From positions 49,237 through 97,023 of the forward strand of contig JAPPFM010000046.1 of assembly GCA_028821605.1 (NCBI GenBank): DNA of 47,787 nucleotides. Direction: 5' to 3'. Positions 8,144 through 17,042 of the stretch are shown one piece after another. Made by a program: the position numbers and the translations under genes. Source of the stretch: Candidatus Poribacteria bacterium. Lineage in GTDB: Bacteria > Poribacteria > WGA-4E > WGA-3G. The notes under the pieces were generated by a model, which was given only the letters and a program-made list of their open reading frames with translations, was not told the DNA's origin and searched no databases. The stretch's first letter is position 1; every line of letters begins with the position of its first letter.

Positions 8144-8515
8144 TTTTTGTATCGCCTGGATCGTCCGTGGTTAAGAATACGAAAAGGCTTAGTGCGCGCT
8201 ATATCAAGAACGGTGCCAAATTTATTCAAAGTAACCACATATCTTATCTTTTTTAGGGTTAACTACGTTAACTAAATGAAAAAACGATAAAATTCACTTT
8301 TCGGTTTCAAAATTCGCATCCAAACAGTAAAAAGAGCGACGTTATGACAGTTATTTCGGTAAGACTGTTATCTAAAATCGATGTCCTAATGTGATGATAT
8401 ACTACAATATAACGAATAAGTCAAGTTAATTCATTTAGTTTTCTATAAAAGGTATCTCCGAATCGCAGCACACCTTTGTAGGAGCGATCTCACGATCGCA
8501 ACGCCTATCTAAGCA
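8144..8515. other. Divergent intergenic region with palindromic repeat
   Basis: The gap separates the PP2C gene (minus) from the propeller gene (plus) and should hold both promoters. TGATATACT at about 8395-8403 resembles an extended -10 but lacks a clear -35. A repeat follows at its right end. No gene was seen. Confidence 0.5.
8478..8505. repeat. Palindromic repeat GTAGGAGCGATC-TCAC-GATCGC
   Basis: GCGATC/GATCGC arms around TCAC. The repeat ends 10 bp before the ATG at 8516, which has no visible Shine-Dalgarno. Confidence 0.6.
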
Positions 8516-9655
8516 ATGAACATAAAAAGATTGTCCGCGAGTCCAAAGCATCATTTTTTCGGGTATTACGGTATCAATCCGTGGGATAGCACCACAAGAT
8601 ATCATCTCGCATTAGAGACAGATTTTCATACGCACCGTCCGTTGCCCGAAGATGTCGCGACAGCTGGGCTAATCCATCGCGACACACACGAATTTATCCC
8701 ACACGCGAAAACCTCTGCTTTTAATCTCCAGCAGGGAAGTATGATGCATTGGATTAATGACGGTGCTGGCGCGGAATTCACCTTCAATGATTGGGAAGAT
8801 GGCACACTCGTATCACGTGCGATGAATCCAACCACAGGCACTTTCCGAACGATTCACGGTGCGATCGCTGCAGTGTCGCCGACCGCGCCACTCGCGATTG
8901 GCTTGAACTACGGACGTATGGCACACTGTCGTGCTGTCGTCGGCTATGCTACACACACTAAATCCACCGATGTTGAAGCGCAACCCGAGGACGATGGGTT
9001 ATATCAACTTAATCTTCAAAAGGGGAACTCAAAACTTGTCCTTTCTATTGCCGATGTCATCCGAGCAAGCGGAGACGGAGAGGTGGTAGGCAAACGGACA
9101 TGGTTTAACCATGTTCTGTTTAATACAGATGGAACACGTCTCCTATTCTTCTGTCGAGTTCGACAGGAAACAGGATTCTACACTTCACTCTGGACAGCGA
9201 ACCCTGACGGTTCCGATCTGGAAATGCAGATTCCATTCGGCTATCGAGTTTCCCATTTCGATTGGCGAACACCCACGCGAATTCTTGTTTCATCAGACAT
9301 ATTGGGCGAAATGGGGTTTGTTGAATTTACAGACGGTGTGCGTGACTTCACCCCTATCGGACGCGAGGTTTTGCCGAGTGACGGACACGCTTCATTTTCA
9401 CCAGACCGAGAGTGGCTGCTTTGTGATACATATCCTCGCGGTACAGAGCGTTTGGCGCAACTCATGGTTTACAATATCGCTGAAAACCGGAAAATTGTCT
9501 TGGGTGAATTCCACCACGAAGAACGGTTCGTTGGAGATATCCGATGCGATTTACATCCACGCTGGGCACCCGATGGCAAAACGATTACTTTCGACTCAGT
9601 CCATGAAGGTTCCCGACAGATATATCTCGTGGAGTTACCATCCTCACTCAAGTAA
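8516..9655 (+). CDS. TolB/oligogalacturonate-lyase-like beta-propeller protein
   Basis: 379 residues without a signal peptide. It begins with HHFFGYYGINPWDSTTRYHL, and repeated blade patterns follow: NTDGTRLLFF, ANPDGSDLEM, SFSPDREWLLCDTY and RWAPDGKTITFDS, the WD40-like PD40 signature with DGxxL cores. Such cytoplasmic propellers are seen in uncharacterised oligogalacturonide-lyase-like families and may act on sugars or only bind; catalytic residues cannot be assigned. It is followed after 26 bp by a dehydrogenase and then an M19 dipeptidase on the same strand, a possible operon. Confidence 0.75.
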   Translation: MNIKRLSASPKHHFFGYYGINPWDSTTRYHLALETDFHTHRPLPEDVATAGLIHRDTHEFIPHAKTSAFNLQQGSMMHWINDGAGAEFTFNDWEDGTLVSRAMNPTTGTFRTIHGAIAAVSPTAPLAIGLNYGRMAHCRAVVGYATHTKSTDVEAQPEDDGLYQLNLQKGNSKLVLSIADVIRASGDGEVVGKRTWFNHVLFNTDGTRLLFFCRVRQETGFYTSLWTANPDGSDLEMQIPFGYRVSHFDWRTPTRILVSSDILGEMGFVEFTDGVRDFTPIGREVLPSDGHASFSPDREWLLCDTYPRGTERLAQLMVYNIAENRKIVLGEFHHEERFVGDIRCDLHPRWAPDGKTITFDSVHEGSRQIYLVELPSSLK

Positions 9656-9681
9656 AGTCACTCGAATCTAAGAGGATTCTG

Positions 9682-10725
9682 ATGTTACCAGATGATAGTT
9701 CTCATGAAAAAATAGGACGATTACCAAGTATTGTGAGATGCTCCCTTGCTGACATTAAGGAACGGCGTGAAGCAGTTGTTTTGACAACAGAACCAGCATG
9801 GGAAGCAGTCAAGGGTATTGATGTCCATTCGCAACAACCCATCTATGTTGATGGAAATACGAAGGCGGATATGACCGCACTTGCAGAAGCGTGTGAGGGT
9901 GAAGTCATTTACGGTATCGGCGGAGGCTTGGCGATTGACACTGCTAAGTACGTTGCCGCAGCAAACGGACTTCCGCTGATCGCACTTCCTACGATTCTGT
10001 CAACAGATGCTTTTTTGACGAATGCAACAGGCGTAAGAGAAAATGGGTGCGTTCACTATCTTCCGTCAAAAGCACCTGACACCGTTATCATAGATATGGA
10101 TGTCTTGTGCAACGCGCCCGCCTCAATGCGAGCAAGTGGTGCTGCAGATGTCCTCTCAATTGCAACAGCAATGTGGGATTGGCAGGAAGCCGAAAAGATG
10201 GGTGCGAATCCATCAACTCAGCGGGTCACACCACAAGCGATTGATATAGGAGGTACTCTTCTCCAAACCCTCTTAGATAACGCACGGGAAATTGGTAGTG
10301 GCACCCCTACAGGGTTGAAACTTCTACTCGACCTGCTCTGTATGGAGGTGCAGCTCTGCTATCTATGTGGGCATAGTCGTGTTGAAGAAGGGAGCGAACA
10401 CCATTTTGTCTATGCAATTGAGAATCATTTATCATCCACTGACGAAACAACAAATGGAGAAACAGTTTTACACGGTGAATTGGTAGGACTCGGTATCTTA
10501 CTGATGGCTGTGCTCCAATCACAACCGTGGATGCAGTACCGCCACGCATTAGAGTGTTTGCAAATCAATTACCGACCATCTGTGGTTGCTCCGGATGCAA
10601 TCGCTGAAACGCTTATCAATTTATCCGACTATGTTACGCAACATCAACTGCCGTATACTGTCGCAACAACTTTACGGATTACACCCGATATCGCCAAGCG
10701 GACGATACAAACGATATTAGATTAG
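9682..10725 (+). CDS. Glycerol-1-phosphate dehydrogenase-like iron-containing dehydrogenase
   Basis: 347 residues of the Fe-ADH/dehydroquinate-synthase fold. The NAD-binding stretch VIYGIGGGLAIDTAKYVAA (about 74-92) and ALPTILSTDAFLTNATGVR match the AraM/EgsA glycerol-1-phosphate dehydrogenase group. GAADVLSIATAMWDW carries the metal-ligand Asp, and later His residues in the HSRVEEGSEHHF and ETVLHGELVGLG stretches complete the site. It probably reduces dihydroxyacetone phosphate or a related ketose; the substrate is inferred from the family only. AGAGGA lies 6 nt before the ATG. Its stop codon TAG is the first triplet of the palindrome at 10723, so the repeat defines the end of this protein. 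Confidence 0.82.
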   Translation: MLPDDSSHEKIGRLPSIVRCSLADIKERREAVVLTTEPAWEAVKGIDVHSQQPIYVDGNTKADMTALAEACEGEVIYGIGGGLAIDTAKYVAAANGLPLIALPTILSTDAFLTNATGVRENGCVHYLPSKAPDTVIIDMDVLCNAPASMRASGAADVLSIATAMWDWQEAEKMGANPSTQRVTPQAIDIGGTLLQTLLDNAREIGSGTPTGLKLLLDLLCMEVQLCYLCGHSRVEEGSEHHFVYAIENHLSSTDETTNGETVLHGELVGLGILLMAVLQSQPWMQYRHALECLQINYRPSVVAPDAIAETLINLSDYVTQHQLPYTVATTLRITPDIAKRTIQTILD

Positions 10726-10749
10726 GGGTTGGGTTACCCAACCCTTACA
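10723..10749. repeat. Palindromic repeat TAGGGGTTGGGT-ACCCAACCCTTACA (intergenic copy)
   Basis: A nearly perfect inverted repeat fills the gap between the dehydrogenase and the dipeptidase gene. It supplies the stop codon of the first. A second copy lies in frame within the dipeptidase at 10872. Confidence 0.85.
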
Positions 10750-10757
10750 TTAAAACT

Positions 10758-11843
10758 ATGGAAAAGAAAAACGAACAAATAGGATCAACCTCACAGATTT
10801 CGACCCTGCACAAGCAGTCTCTCGTTATTGATTCGCACAACGATGCTATCGTGGCGCATATCCGCCGAGGAGTAGGGGTTGGGTCACCCAACCCCTACAA
10901 TGAAAACGTCCAAAATTCCACGGAGCTGCCTGGTACGATCGCTTATCTCCGCGGTCCTGTCCCGCCTGAAGAGGAAGCCATCGGCATCCAACTTAACATT
11001 CCAAAAATGCGGCAGGGTGGCATCGATGCTGCATTTTTTGCCGTTGACGTGACACGCGCATGGAAAAATCACCTCGCCTATGCGTTAGATGCGTTTGGTT
11101 GGTTCGATGCAGAAGTGGCAGCAAACGCGGATGATATCTGTATCGCACGGAAAGCAAGCGACATTCGTGAAGCGAAATCGGCAGGTAAACTCGCTGCAGT
11201 TCTCGTCATTGAAAACAGCGAAGCCGTCGAACGGAGCCTGAATATCCTCCGTTCACTCTATATGATTGGTGTCCGCTCAATCGGGTTGACACATAACCTG
11301 AATACATGGGCATCAACAGGAAACGACGAAGAGGACCTTGGCGGTGGTTTGACACGATTCGGTATGGCATTGGTCAAAGAGATGAATCGTCTTGGAATGC
11401 TTGTGGATGTCTCCCACATTAGCGAGCGTGGCTTCTGGGACGTTCTCGAAATTTCAGAACATCCGGTCATTGCATCTCATAGCAACTGCAAAACATTGTG
11501 CCGTCACCCGCGGAACTTGAGCAACGAGCAGCTGAAAGCCTTGGCAGCCAACGGCGGCGTTGTAGGAATCACCTTCGTCCCGGGGTTTATCACCGTAGAC
11601 GGCTGGCAAAAAATGCCGCCCTTGGCGCAACTGCTTAACCACATCGCCTATGCAATCGACATCGCTGGAATCGACCACGTTGGTATCGGCTCAGATTTTG
11701 ACGGTGGTGGCGACCTGATCAAAGATGCCAGTGAATTCATCAAAATCGCGGAAGGGCTGAGCGAGCGAGGCTATTCCGATGACGATATACGAAAGGTGCT
11801 CGGTGAAAACCATCTACGCGTCTTTGAGGCGGCCTGCGGATAA
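10758..11843 (+). CDS. Membrane dipeptidase family (peptidase M19)
   Basis: 361 residues. The two-zinc site of renal-dipeptidase-type enzymes is complete: H27-x-D29 in IDSHNDA, E152 in VIENSEAVE, H220 in VDVSHISE and H241 in VIASHSN, with IGSDFDGGG near the end. The family cleaves dipeptides or D-amino-acid conjugates; no signal peptide is visible, so the enzyme appears cytoplasmic. Residues about 39-48 (VGVGSPNPYN) are encoded by a copy of the TAGGGGTTGGGT palindrome, in frame, in a surface-prone stretch after the first metal ligands. The ATG lacks a Shine-Dalgarno, because the upstream gap is another copy of the palindrome. Confidence 0.92.
   Translation: MEKKNEQIGSTSQISTLHKQSLVIDSHNDAIVAHIRRGVGVGSPNPYNENVQNSTELPGTIAYLRGPVPPEEEAIGIQLNIPKMRQGGIDAAFFAVDVTRAWKNHLAYALDAFGWFDAEVAANADDICIARKASDIREAKSAGKLAAVLVIENSEAVERSLNILRSLYMIGVRSIGLTHNLNTWASTGNDEEDLGGGLTRFGMALVKEMNRLGMLVDVSHISERGFWDVLEISEHPVIASHSNCKTLCRHPRNLSNEQLKALAANGGVVGITFVPGFITVDGWQKMPPLAQLLNHIAYAIDIAGIDHVGIGSDFDGGGDLIKDASEFIKIAEGLSERGYSDDDIRKVLGENHLRVFEAACG
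10872..10898. repeat. Palindromic repeat inside the dipeptidase gene
   Basis: TAGGGGTTGGGT followed by CACCCAACCCCTACA, the same palindrome as at 10723. It is read in a frame that avoids its TAG and adds about nine residues to the dipeptidase. Confidence 0.85.
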
Positions 11844-11865
11844 AGGAAATGTCTAATCCCTGTTA

Positions 11866-12861
11866 TCAGGTTCTCTCAAGTGCGCGAGAAACGGACTGCC
11901 ATACCTCATCTACACCAATCCCTTTCATACAGATATTATCCTTGCATTTATCCGTGAACTGCTTACAGGGGCTGCAGGGCACAGCATGGCGGATAGTTTG
12001 GTGTAATTCGCCGAGTGGTTGAAATCGGATGTGGTTCCCAGGACCGAATAGGGACACGGTGGGGGTACCCACCGCTGCGGCGATGTGCATGGGACCGGTA
12101 TCGTTGGTGAGAAAGAGATCGCATTTTTCAAGGCAGGCGGCTAACTCCCGAATCTGAAGGTTTCCCGCAAATGCAAAGGCACGCGCGTCCATTAGATTTG
12201 CGACAGTATGTACGAGTTCCGTTTCCCTTGGTCCACCAAAAATCAGGACATCAGCGTTGAAATGTTGTACCAGTTTATCGCCTATAGCTGCGAAGCGTTC
12301 AGGCATCCATTCGCGTAACTTCCATCCCGCCCCTGGAAAGAGTCCCACCTTTAAACCCGTCTCGGTAACGCCTGCAGTGTCAAATCGCTGCGTTGCATCC
12401 ACACGTTCGGATGCTGCAAGAAACATTTCAAGTTTCTGGTCTACCGCGGGAATTCCGGCTGCATATAACAGATCGAAGTAATGTGCTGTAGCGTGCTTGT
12501 TTCCCTGCTCAGGGACGCGAACAGTGCAAAGTCTACCTTTTCCAACACGCTCGGCGGCACCACTGAGATACATTAGCAGCTCCGTGCGAAACTTCCGTTG
12601 GAGGTCAATTGCCAGTGTGAATTTCCGTTCACGTAGGACGCGGGTAGTTCGTAACATCTCACCCGTATCCTTGTTTTTAGCGAACCGGTTAAACGTAATT
12701 ATTTCATCAAGGTGCGGATTTTCTCGAAGGACATCTGCTGCCTGTTCTGCGACAAGCATAGCAATATACGCATCCGGAAAATGGGCGCGAACAGCCCGAA
12801 TAACCGGTGTCGTAAGCACGATGTCGCCAAGAGAACTGAGCCGAATGAGTAGTATTCTCAT
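11866..12861 (-). CDS. Glycosyltransferase family 9 (heptosyltransferase-like)
   Basis: 331 residues. The N-terminal MRILLIRLSSLGDIVLTTPV is the GT9 signature, and the C-terminal DTGPMHIAAAVGTPTVSLFG is the donor-binding motif. GT9 enzymes such as WaaC and WaaF add heptose to the lipopolysaccharide core at the inner face of the cytoplasmic membrane. This supports an outer-membrane organism, but the sugar is not certain. The ATG at 12861 directly abuts a heptamer-type repeat array and has no Shine-Dalgarno. It is the last of four minus-strand genes (FMN reductase, RNase H, thiI, GT9). Confidence 0.88.
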   Translation of the reverse strand: MRILLIRLSSLGDIVLTTPVIRAVRAHFPDAYIAMLVAEQAADVLRENPHLDEIITFNRFAKNKDTGEMLRTTRVLRERKFTLAIDLQRKFRTELLMYLSGAAERVGKGRLCTVRVPEQGNKHATAHYFDLLYAAGIPAVDQKLEMFLAASERVDATQRFDTAGVTETGLKVGLFPGAGWKLREWMPERFAAIGDKLVQHFNADVLIFGGPRETELVHTVANLMDARAFAFAGNLQIRELAACLEKCDLFLTNDTGPMHIAAAVGTPTVSLFGPGNHIRFQPLGELHQTIRHAVPCSPCKQFTDKCKDNICMKGIGVDEVWQSVSRALERT

Positions 12862-12945
12862 AGTTTTCGGTTAAGCGTGTGGCAGCTGCAAACGTTTTCC
12901 TTCTACAAACGGGTTACTGAAAACTATTAACCGACAACTGTCTTC
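12862..12945. repeat. Paired inverted heptamer arrays between thiI and GT9
   Basis: AGTTTTCGGTTAAGC at the left and ACTGAAAACTATTAACCGAC at the right form opposing arms. The left arm touches the GT9 start codon, and the right arm contains the thiI stop codon. Confidence 0.65.
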
Positions 12946-14084
12946 TCAAGATTGTTCAATGCGTTTTCAACCAGTGTTTCTATATCCAAACGTGATTCTG
13001 CATCGGCTAATTCAGTAAGCGAGGCGCGGGTGGCAGGATGCTTGGGGACAAAAAGGGAACAACAATCCTGATGTGGACGTGTGGACACGTCAAAAGTACC
13101 TATCCGTTGTGCCTTTTCAATAATTTCAGCCTTGTCCTCGCCGATAAGGGGACGCAGAATCGGGATGTCGGCGATCGCTTCAATTGTTCGGAGGTTTGTT
13201 AAGGTCTGGGAAGCCACCTGTGCGAGGCTTTCACCAGTAACGAGTGCCTCAGCATTCACCATAGTCGCGACGCGCTGAGCGATCCGCGTCATCATTCGCC
13301 GATACAATAAAACTCGGAACGGGGCTGGTGTCGCTGCGACGATCATCTGTTGTAACTCAGCAAACGGAACAAGGTAGACCGTGCTGCGATAGTTTGACAC
13401 CGCCAAAATCTGAGTGAGTTCAATTACCTTCTCCAAAGAAGCCTTATCGGTATACGGATAACTGTAAAAGTGAATAAAAACGGCTTTTGCACCACGCTTT
13501 ATCATCTGCCACGCGGCGACAGGGGAGTCAATCCCGCCAGATAACATAACGAGTACTTTACCACTCACGCCGACTGGTAATCCACCAATCCCTTGAATCT
13601 TCTCTGTGGAGATATAAGCCCCATCTTGTGTTATTTTAACCCAACAAACCAGATCGGGATTGTGCATATCGGCACGTGCACCTGTTTCCTTGATGAGATA
13701 TCCACCGACCTCCGCACTCACCTGCGGAGAGGTTAACGGAAACGTTTTGTCTGTTCGTTTCGTCTCAACCTTAAGCGACTCGTAACAGACATTTTGGAGC
13801 TGCCGTAACGCCGCCTCTTTAATCGCGGTGATGTCCCTCTCAGCACGACAAGCGAGTTCAAAATAAGCGATGCCCATTACTTGCCGCAAGCGTTTTTTAA
13901 TTTCTATGGTATCAGTATGTTGTCCAAGGTGCACAAGAATTCTATCATGCAGCCGCTCTACTGTGGCATACCCTGTGCCACGCAGCGCGAGTTTGATGTT
14001 ATTCGCGAGTCGTTTCTCAAAAAATACCCTATTTTTGCCTTTAAGTCCAACTTCGGCGTAATGAACACTGAACAATTCTTCCAT
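12927..14084 (-). CDS. thiI: tRNA 4-thiouridine synthase ThiI
   Basis: 385 residues, the length of the rhodanese-less form such as that of Bacillus. The order is an N-terminal ferredoxin-like domain, THUMP (about 60-165) and the PP-loop ATPase with LVMLSGGIDSPVAAW (about 183-197). The conserved DCCSLFVPKHP near residue 343 includes the catalytic cysteine. The enzyme activates U8 of tRNA by adenylation and inserts sulfur; without a rhodanese domain it needs a separate sulfur carrier, usually a dedicated cysteine desulfurase, not seen here. It starts 23 bp after the RNase H gene on the same strand, and its last codons overlap a repeat arm. Confidence 0.93.
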   Translation of the reverse strand: MEELFSVHYAEVGLKGKNRVFFEKRLANNIKLALRGTGYATVERLHDRILVHLGQHTDTIEIKKRLRQVMGIAYFELACRAERDITAIKEAALRQLQNVCYESLKVETKRTDKTFPLTSPQVSAEVGGYLIKETGARADMHNPDLVCWVKITQDGAYISTEKIQGIGGLPVGVSGKVLVMLSGGIDSPVAAWQMIKRGAKAVFIHFYSYPYTDKASLEKVIELTQILAVSNYRSTVYLVPFAELQQMIVAATPAPFRVLLYRRMMTRIAQRVATMVNAEALVTGESLAQVASQTLTNLRTIEAIADIPILRPLIGEDKAEIIEKAQRIGTFDVSTRPHQDCCSLFVPKHPATRASLTELADAESRLDIETLVENALNNLEKTVVG

Positions 14085-14107
14085 AACTTTTCTCGCGCGA
14101 TAAAAAT

Positions 14108-14833
14108 CTAAAATAAGTTAGTTGTCTCCAAAGCACGGACAGCGTCTGTCAGACTAAAATGGAGTTTTGCAACGTCCCCTAATGCATCACTGCCATGCAG
14201 CGAAATAAACTCTCTACCTGCTTCCACGACCTGATACGCGCCTCTCGGTAATTGTATTTCATATTTTTCGGAAAGTGTTTCCATCCCACTCAAGAAAGTG
14301 TCACGGGCAATGATAGAAGCGGCAGCAACAGCAATGTCGCGTTCTGCTTTTGGAACCTGCTTTATCTTCATTCCGAAAGGGGCGCGAGGGGTTAAATGCT
14401 GTAAACGAGGCTCTCCGTTCACTCGCTGGTGCAGCTGCTGTGTGATGAGGTCATCTTTAGAAAATCTGTCAACAAGTGCGTGTTTGGCACCTATCCGGGT
14501 CGCTAAGGTATGAATCGCTTCCGCATGGAGCGATGCGAGAAGGTGGTTCAGGTTTTGCCCTCGCCTGCGGAGATTGGTATAAAGGGAATTATATTCAGTG
14601 GGCATCCTTTCTACAACAACAATATGCCGTTCATACTGATCGTGCATCAATTCGGCAAGGTCCCGGATACGACGATTTGACAACGTTTTCCCATCAGTAA
14701 TACCCAAATCGGAGAAAATTTCTCGACAGTCTCTGTCCACATAAACGGCTGCGACGACAAGCGGCCCGAAATAATCACCTTTTCCTGCCTCGTCTGTGCC
14801 GATCCATGCATTCCAGTTATGTATAGCCTTCAT
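14108..14833 (-). CDS. Ribonuclease HIII-like enzyme lacking the N-terminal domain
   Basis: 241 residues. GTDEAGKGDYFGPLVVAAVY near the start is the RNase HIII form of the DE(G/A)GxG site, and ALVDRF and AAASIIARDTF are the other catalytic blocks. RNase HIII cleaves RNA in RNA-DNA hybrids. Usual HIII proteins are about 300 residues because of an N-terminal substrate-binding domain; here the catalytic motif begins at about residue 12, so that domain is absent. It could alternatively be an HII-type enzyme with an HIII-like motif. Located between the FMN reductase (25 bp) and thiI (23 bp), probably co-transcribed. Confidence 0.82.
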   Translation of the reverse strand: MKAIHNWNAWIGTDEAGKGDYFGPLVVAAVYVDRDCREIFSDLGITDGKTLSNRRIRDLAELMHDQYERHIVVVERMPTEYNSLYTNLRRRGQNLNHLLASLHAEAIHTLATRIGAKHALVDRFSKDDLITQQLHQRVNGEPRLQHLTPRAPFGMKIKQVPKAERDIAVAAASIIARDTFLSGMETLSEKYEIQLPRGAYQVVEAGREFISLHGSDALGDVAKLHFSLTDAVRALETTNLF

Positions 14834-14858
14834 TTCACCTGCCGGATGCTATCCGCTT

Positions 14859-15428
14859 TCACACTGAATTCCGAAGGGCGGCAAATTCAACAACCTGCTT
14901 GCCTACCGCCTTAACGCGCGTCGTTAATTCAGTATCGTGTAAATTACCGTTCCCATCAAACGCTTGAGATGAATTCGGGATTGATACATCATTCGGCGCA
15001 ACCCAAGCGTGAAGAGCAGTGCCTACCGTCCGTAACATCGAAAGCGCATTTACTGCTCCCATTCGTCCACCCGATACACCAATAAGTCCAATAACCTTAT
15101 TCTCAAATTCATCAAATCCCATTAAATCAAGGGCACTCTTAAGGACACCGCTGAAGCTGCCGTGGTATTCGGGCGATCCAAGAAGAATGCCATCTGCACG
15201 TTTCACCTTTTCCCGTAGTCTGAACACGCCCGGTGGATATTCGCTTTCGCTTGCAACAGAGCCTTGAAAAACGAGGTCATATTCACTGAGTTCAAGCAAT
15301 TCAACTTCGGCACCTGCCTCTTCCGCAGCGGAAAGAGCGATTTGGAGTGCGGCATGCGTTGAACTACCTTGCCGTAGACTTCCACAGATCCCAACGACAT
15401 GGATGGATTGATTATCGGTCCCCTTCAT
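14859..15428 (-). CDS. NADPH-dependent FMN reductase family
   Basis: 189 residues with a flavodoxin-like fold. The FMN phosphate loop reads GSLRQGSST (about 14-22), the second loop SPEYHGSFSGVLKSALD (about 89-105), and GGRMGA binds the isoalloxazine side. Relatives reduce FMN, quinones or azo dyes with NAD(P)H in the cytoplasm. The ATG at 15428 is chosen because AAGGG lies 9 nt upstream; a TTG eight codons earlier would place that site inside the gene. It is the first gene of a four-gene minus-strand run, so its promoter should lie in 15429-15630. Confidence 0.9.
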   Translation of the reverse strand: MKGTDNQSIHVVGICGSLRQGSSTHAALQIALSAAEEAGAEVELLELSEYDLVFQGSVASESEYPPGVFRLREKVKRADGILLGSPEYHGSFSGVLKSALDLMGFDEFENKVIGLIGVSGGRMGAVNALSMLRTVGTALHAWVAPNDVSIPNSSQAFDGNGNLHDTELTTRVKAVGKQVVEFAALRNSV

Positions 15429-15631
15429 TTTCGGTATCCCTTTCAGCGTCAATTTAGTATTATTCGCCTATATTTACTGAAGTTCATCTTAGCATAACAT
15501 AGAAGGAAAGGTATGTCAAAAGATTTTTATGTCTGCAGCGGTGTCAGAATCTTGCAATTATAACATATATCTGAAATCAGACATCATCCACTCCAAATAG
15601 AAAAGGCAAAATGGATGGATGTAGATTTTCC

Positions 15632-15661
15632 TTGACATATTTAAGTTTTTTCGTGTATTAT
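15632..15661 (+). promoter_or_regulatory. Promoter of the first LamG gene
   Basis: TTGACA (15632-15637), an 18-nt spacer and TATTAT (15656-15661). A small hairpin AAAACGC-GG-GCGTTTT follows at 15675-15690 in the leader. The 58-bp block is nearly repeated upstream of the second LamG gene. Confidence 0.8.
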
Positions 15662-15775
15662 ATCTCTGTAAGTTAAAACGCGGGCGTTTTATCTAAAAGG
15701 TCGGTTGGAAGTCCACCTTAACACAAGCTGCTCGCATAGCACATTAATATGTTTTAGGCATGCGGAGGTTTACTC

Positions 15776-16567
15776 ATGCGTTTAATCATGTATCTAATTG
15801 CTGCTGCGCTACTAATAGTCGGCAGTGCACTCACCACACACGCTGTAGTCCAAGACGACGGCTTAATTCTTTACTTCAGTTTCGATGAAGCAGATGGTAG
15901 TACAGTTCAAGATGAATCAGGCGGCGGAAACGATGGCATGATCGATGGCGCGGACATTGTTGCCGATGAAGTCGTCTACGGTACAGGATCGTTGTTATGC
16001 GATGAACCTAATGACAGTGTATCGGTCGAATCATTTCAAGCATTAGAAGATTATACAGACAATTCCTATCTCTTCTGGCTCAATTTCACCGTCGCGAACT
16101 CGGGCAGCTGGGATCAAATTATCGCGAAAAAGGCACCCGGTTCTGACCGTTCGCCCGGTATCTGGACCTGTAACCGCGTGAGTTTGCACATCCACTACCG
16201 GTTCAATCCAGGTAACGCTGGAAGTCACTGCGTTGGCCCTGACGGCGAAGGTGATGCCTTTGACACGGGCGACTGGCACCATATTGCTGGTATCAAAGAA
16301 GGTAACGGATTCAAGTTTTACATTGATGGCGAAGTGGTTGACGAACAGACTGTTCCGGAAAGTCACGCGCAAGGGGAAGAGAAGCTCTATATCGGTAAAA
16401 CGGGTTATAACTCTGCGAAGTTTTACCTTGATGACCTCTATATCTACGACAGAGCACTCAGTGCTGATGAGATAACAACCGTCATGGAGGGTGGTCTTCT
16501 TACCCCTGTGGAACCGCAAGACAAACTCGCTACGACGTGGGGACAACTGAAAACACATCGTGACTAA
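15776..16567 (+). CDS. Secreted LamG-domain protein, copy 1
   Basis: 263 residues. Residues 1-23 are a signal peptide (MYLIAAALLIVGSALTTHA). The remainder is a concanavalin-like LamG/laminin-G jelly roll: GLILYFSFDEADGS at about 29-42, then WDQIIAKKAP, the WHHIAGIKEGNGFKFYIDG block and YLDDLYIYDRALSADEI near the end. LamG domains bind sugars or proteins outside the cytoplasm; the partner is unknown. The tail LATTWGQLKTHRD is shared with copy 2. GGAGG precedes the ATG by 8 nt. A 110-nt leader separates the promoter from the gene. Confidence 0.88.
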   Translation: MRLIMYLIAAALLIVGSALTTHAVVQDDGLILYFSFDEADGSTVQDESGGGNDGMIDGADIVADEVVYGTGSLLCDEPNDSVSVESFQALEDYTDNSYLFWLNFTVANSGSWDQIIAKKAPGSDRSPGIWTCNRVSLHIHYRFNPGNAGSHCVGPDGEGDAFDTGDWHHIAGIKEGNGFKFYIDGEVVDEQTVPESHAQGEEKLYIGKTGYNSAKFYLDDLYIYDRALSADEITTVMEGGLLTPVEPQDKLATTWGQLKTHRD

Positions 16568-16581
16568 TTTCACATTATAAA

Positions 16582-16611
16582 ATGTGGGATGGCTCTAATG
16601 TCATCCCACAT
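16582..16611 (+). terminator. Inverted repeat after LamG copy 1
   Basis: ATGTGGGATG/CATCCCACAT, perfect 10-bp arms with a 10-nt loop, 14 bp after the stop. It lacks a long T-run but fits a 3' end hairpin. Confidence 0.5.
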
Positions 16612-16762
16612 CTATCCTTCCTCTGTGTCTGTTTGCTCGTCAAAATTTTTACCTGTTTTTCTGAGCGAAGCTTGTCCTCTGCCATCATAGACACGAGTCC
16701 AAAATCCCACAGCAACACAACAAATACCTTGATTTCCATCTCTAATCCCCTTCGTTTTAAAT

Positions 16763-16870
16763 AGGACTTACGCAATTTTCTGGTAAACCTTAAGGTCCGC
16801 CCACTGCTGGCGAGGTTTCTAGGGGAAATACCCAAGCAAAAACACCTCACCAGCAAAGAGAGCTGCGTAT
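16763..16870. mobile_element. MITE-like element with ACTTACGCA/TGCGTA ends
   Basis: AGGACTTACGCA at the left and CTGCGTAT at the right are imperfect terminal inverted repeats. Inside, CTGGCGAGGTTTCTAG and CACCTCACCAG form a second inverted pair around GGGGAAATACCCAAGCAAAA. It codes for nothing. A related element lies at 20838-20980, and cores without ends lie at about 29005 and 38761. Confidence 0.65.
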
Positions 16871-16896
16871 CAAAAAATTCCATACGCAGATTTTCC

Positions 16897-16926
16897 TTGA
16901 CACATTTAAGTTTTTTAGTGTATTAT
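16897..16926 (+). promoter_or_regulatory. Promoter of the second LamG gene
   Basis: TTGACA (16897-16902), an 18-nt spacer and TATTAT (16921-16926), nearly identical to 15632-15661 including the flanks. The leader hairpin of copy 1 is not kept here. Confidence 0.8.
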
Positions 16927-17042
16927 ATCTCCGTGAGTTAAAACGCGGGTCTCTTATTCTTTCACAGTAGGCTTGCAAGCCACAGACTATAAGCGACTTG
17001 CACGGTACGCTAATTTTCTTTCAGACATGAGGAGGTTTACTC

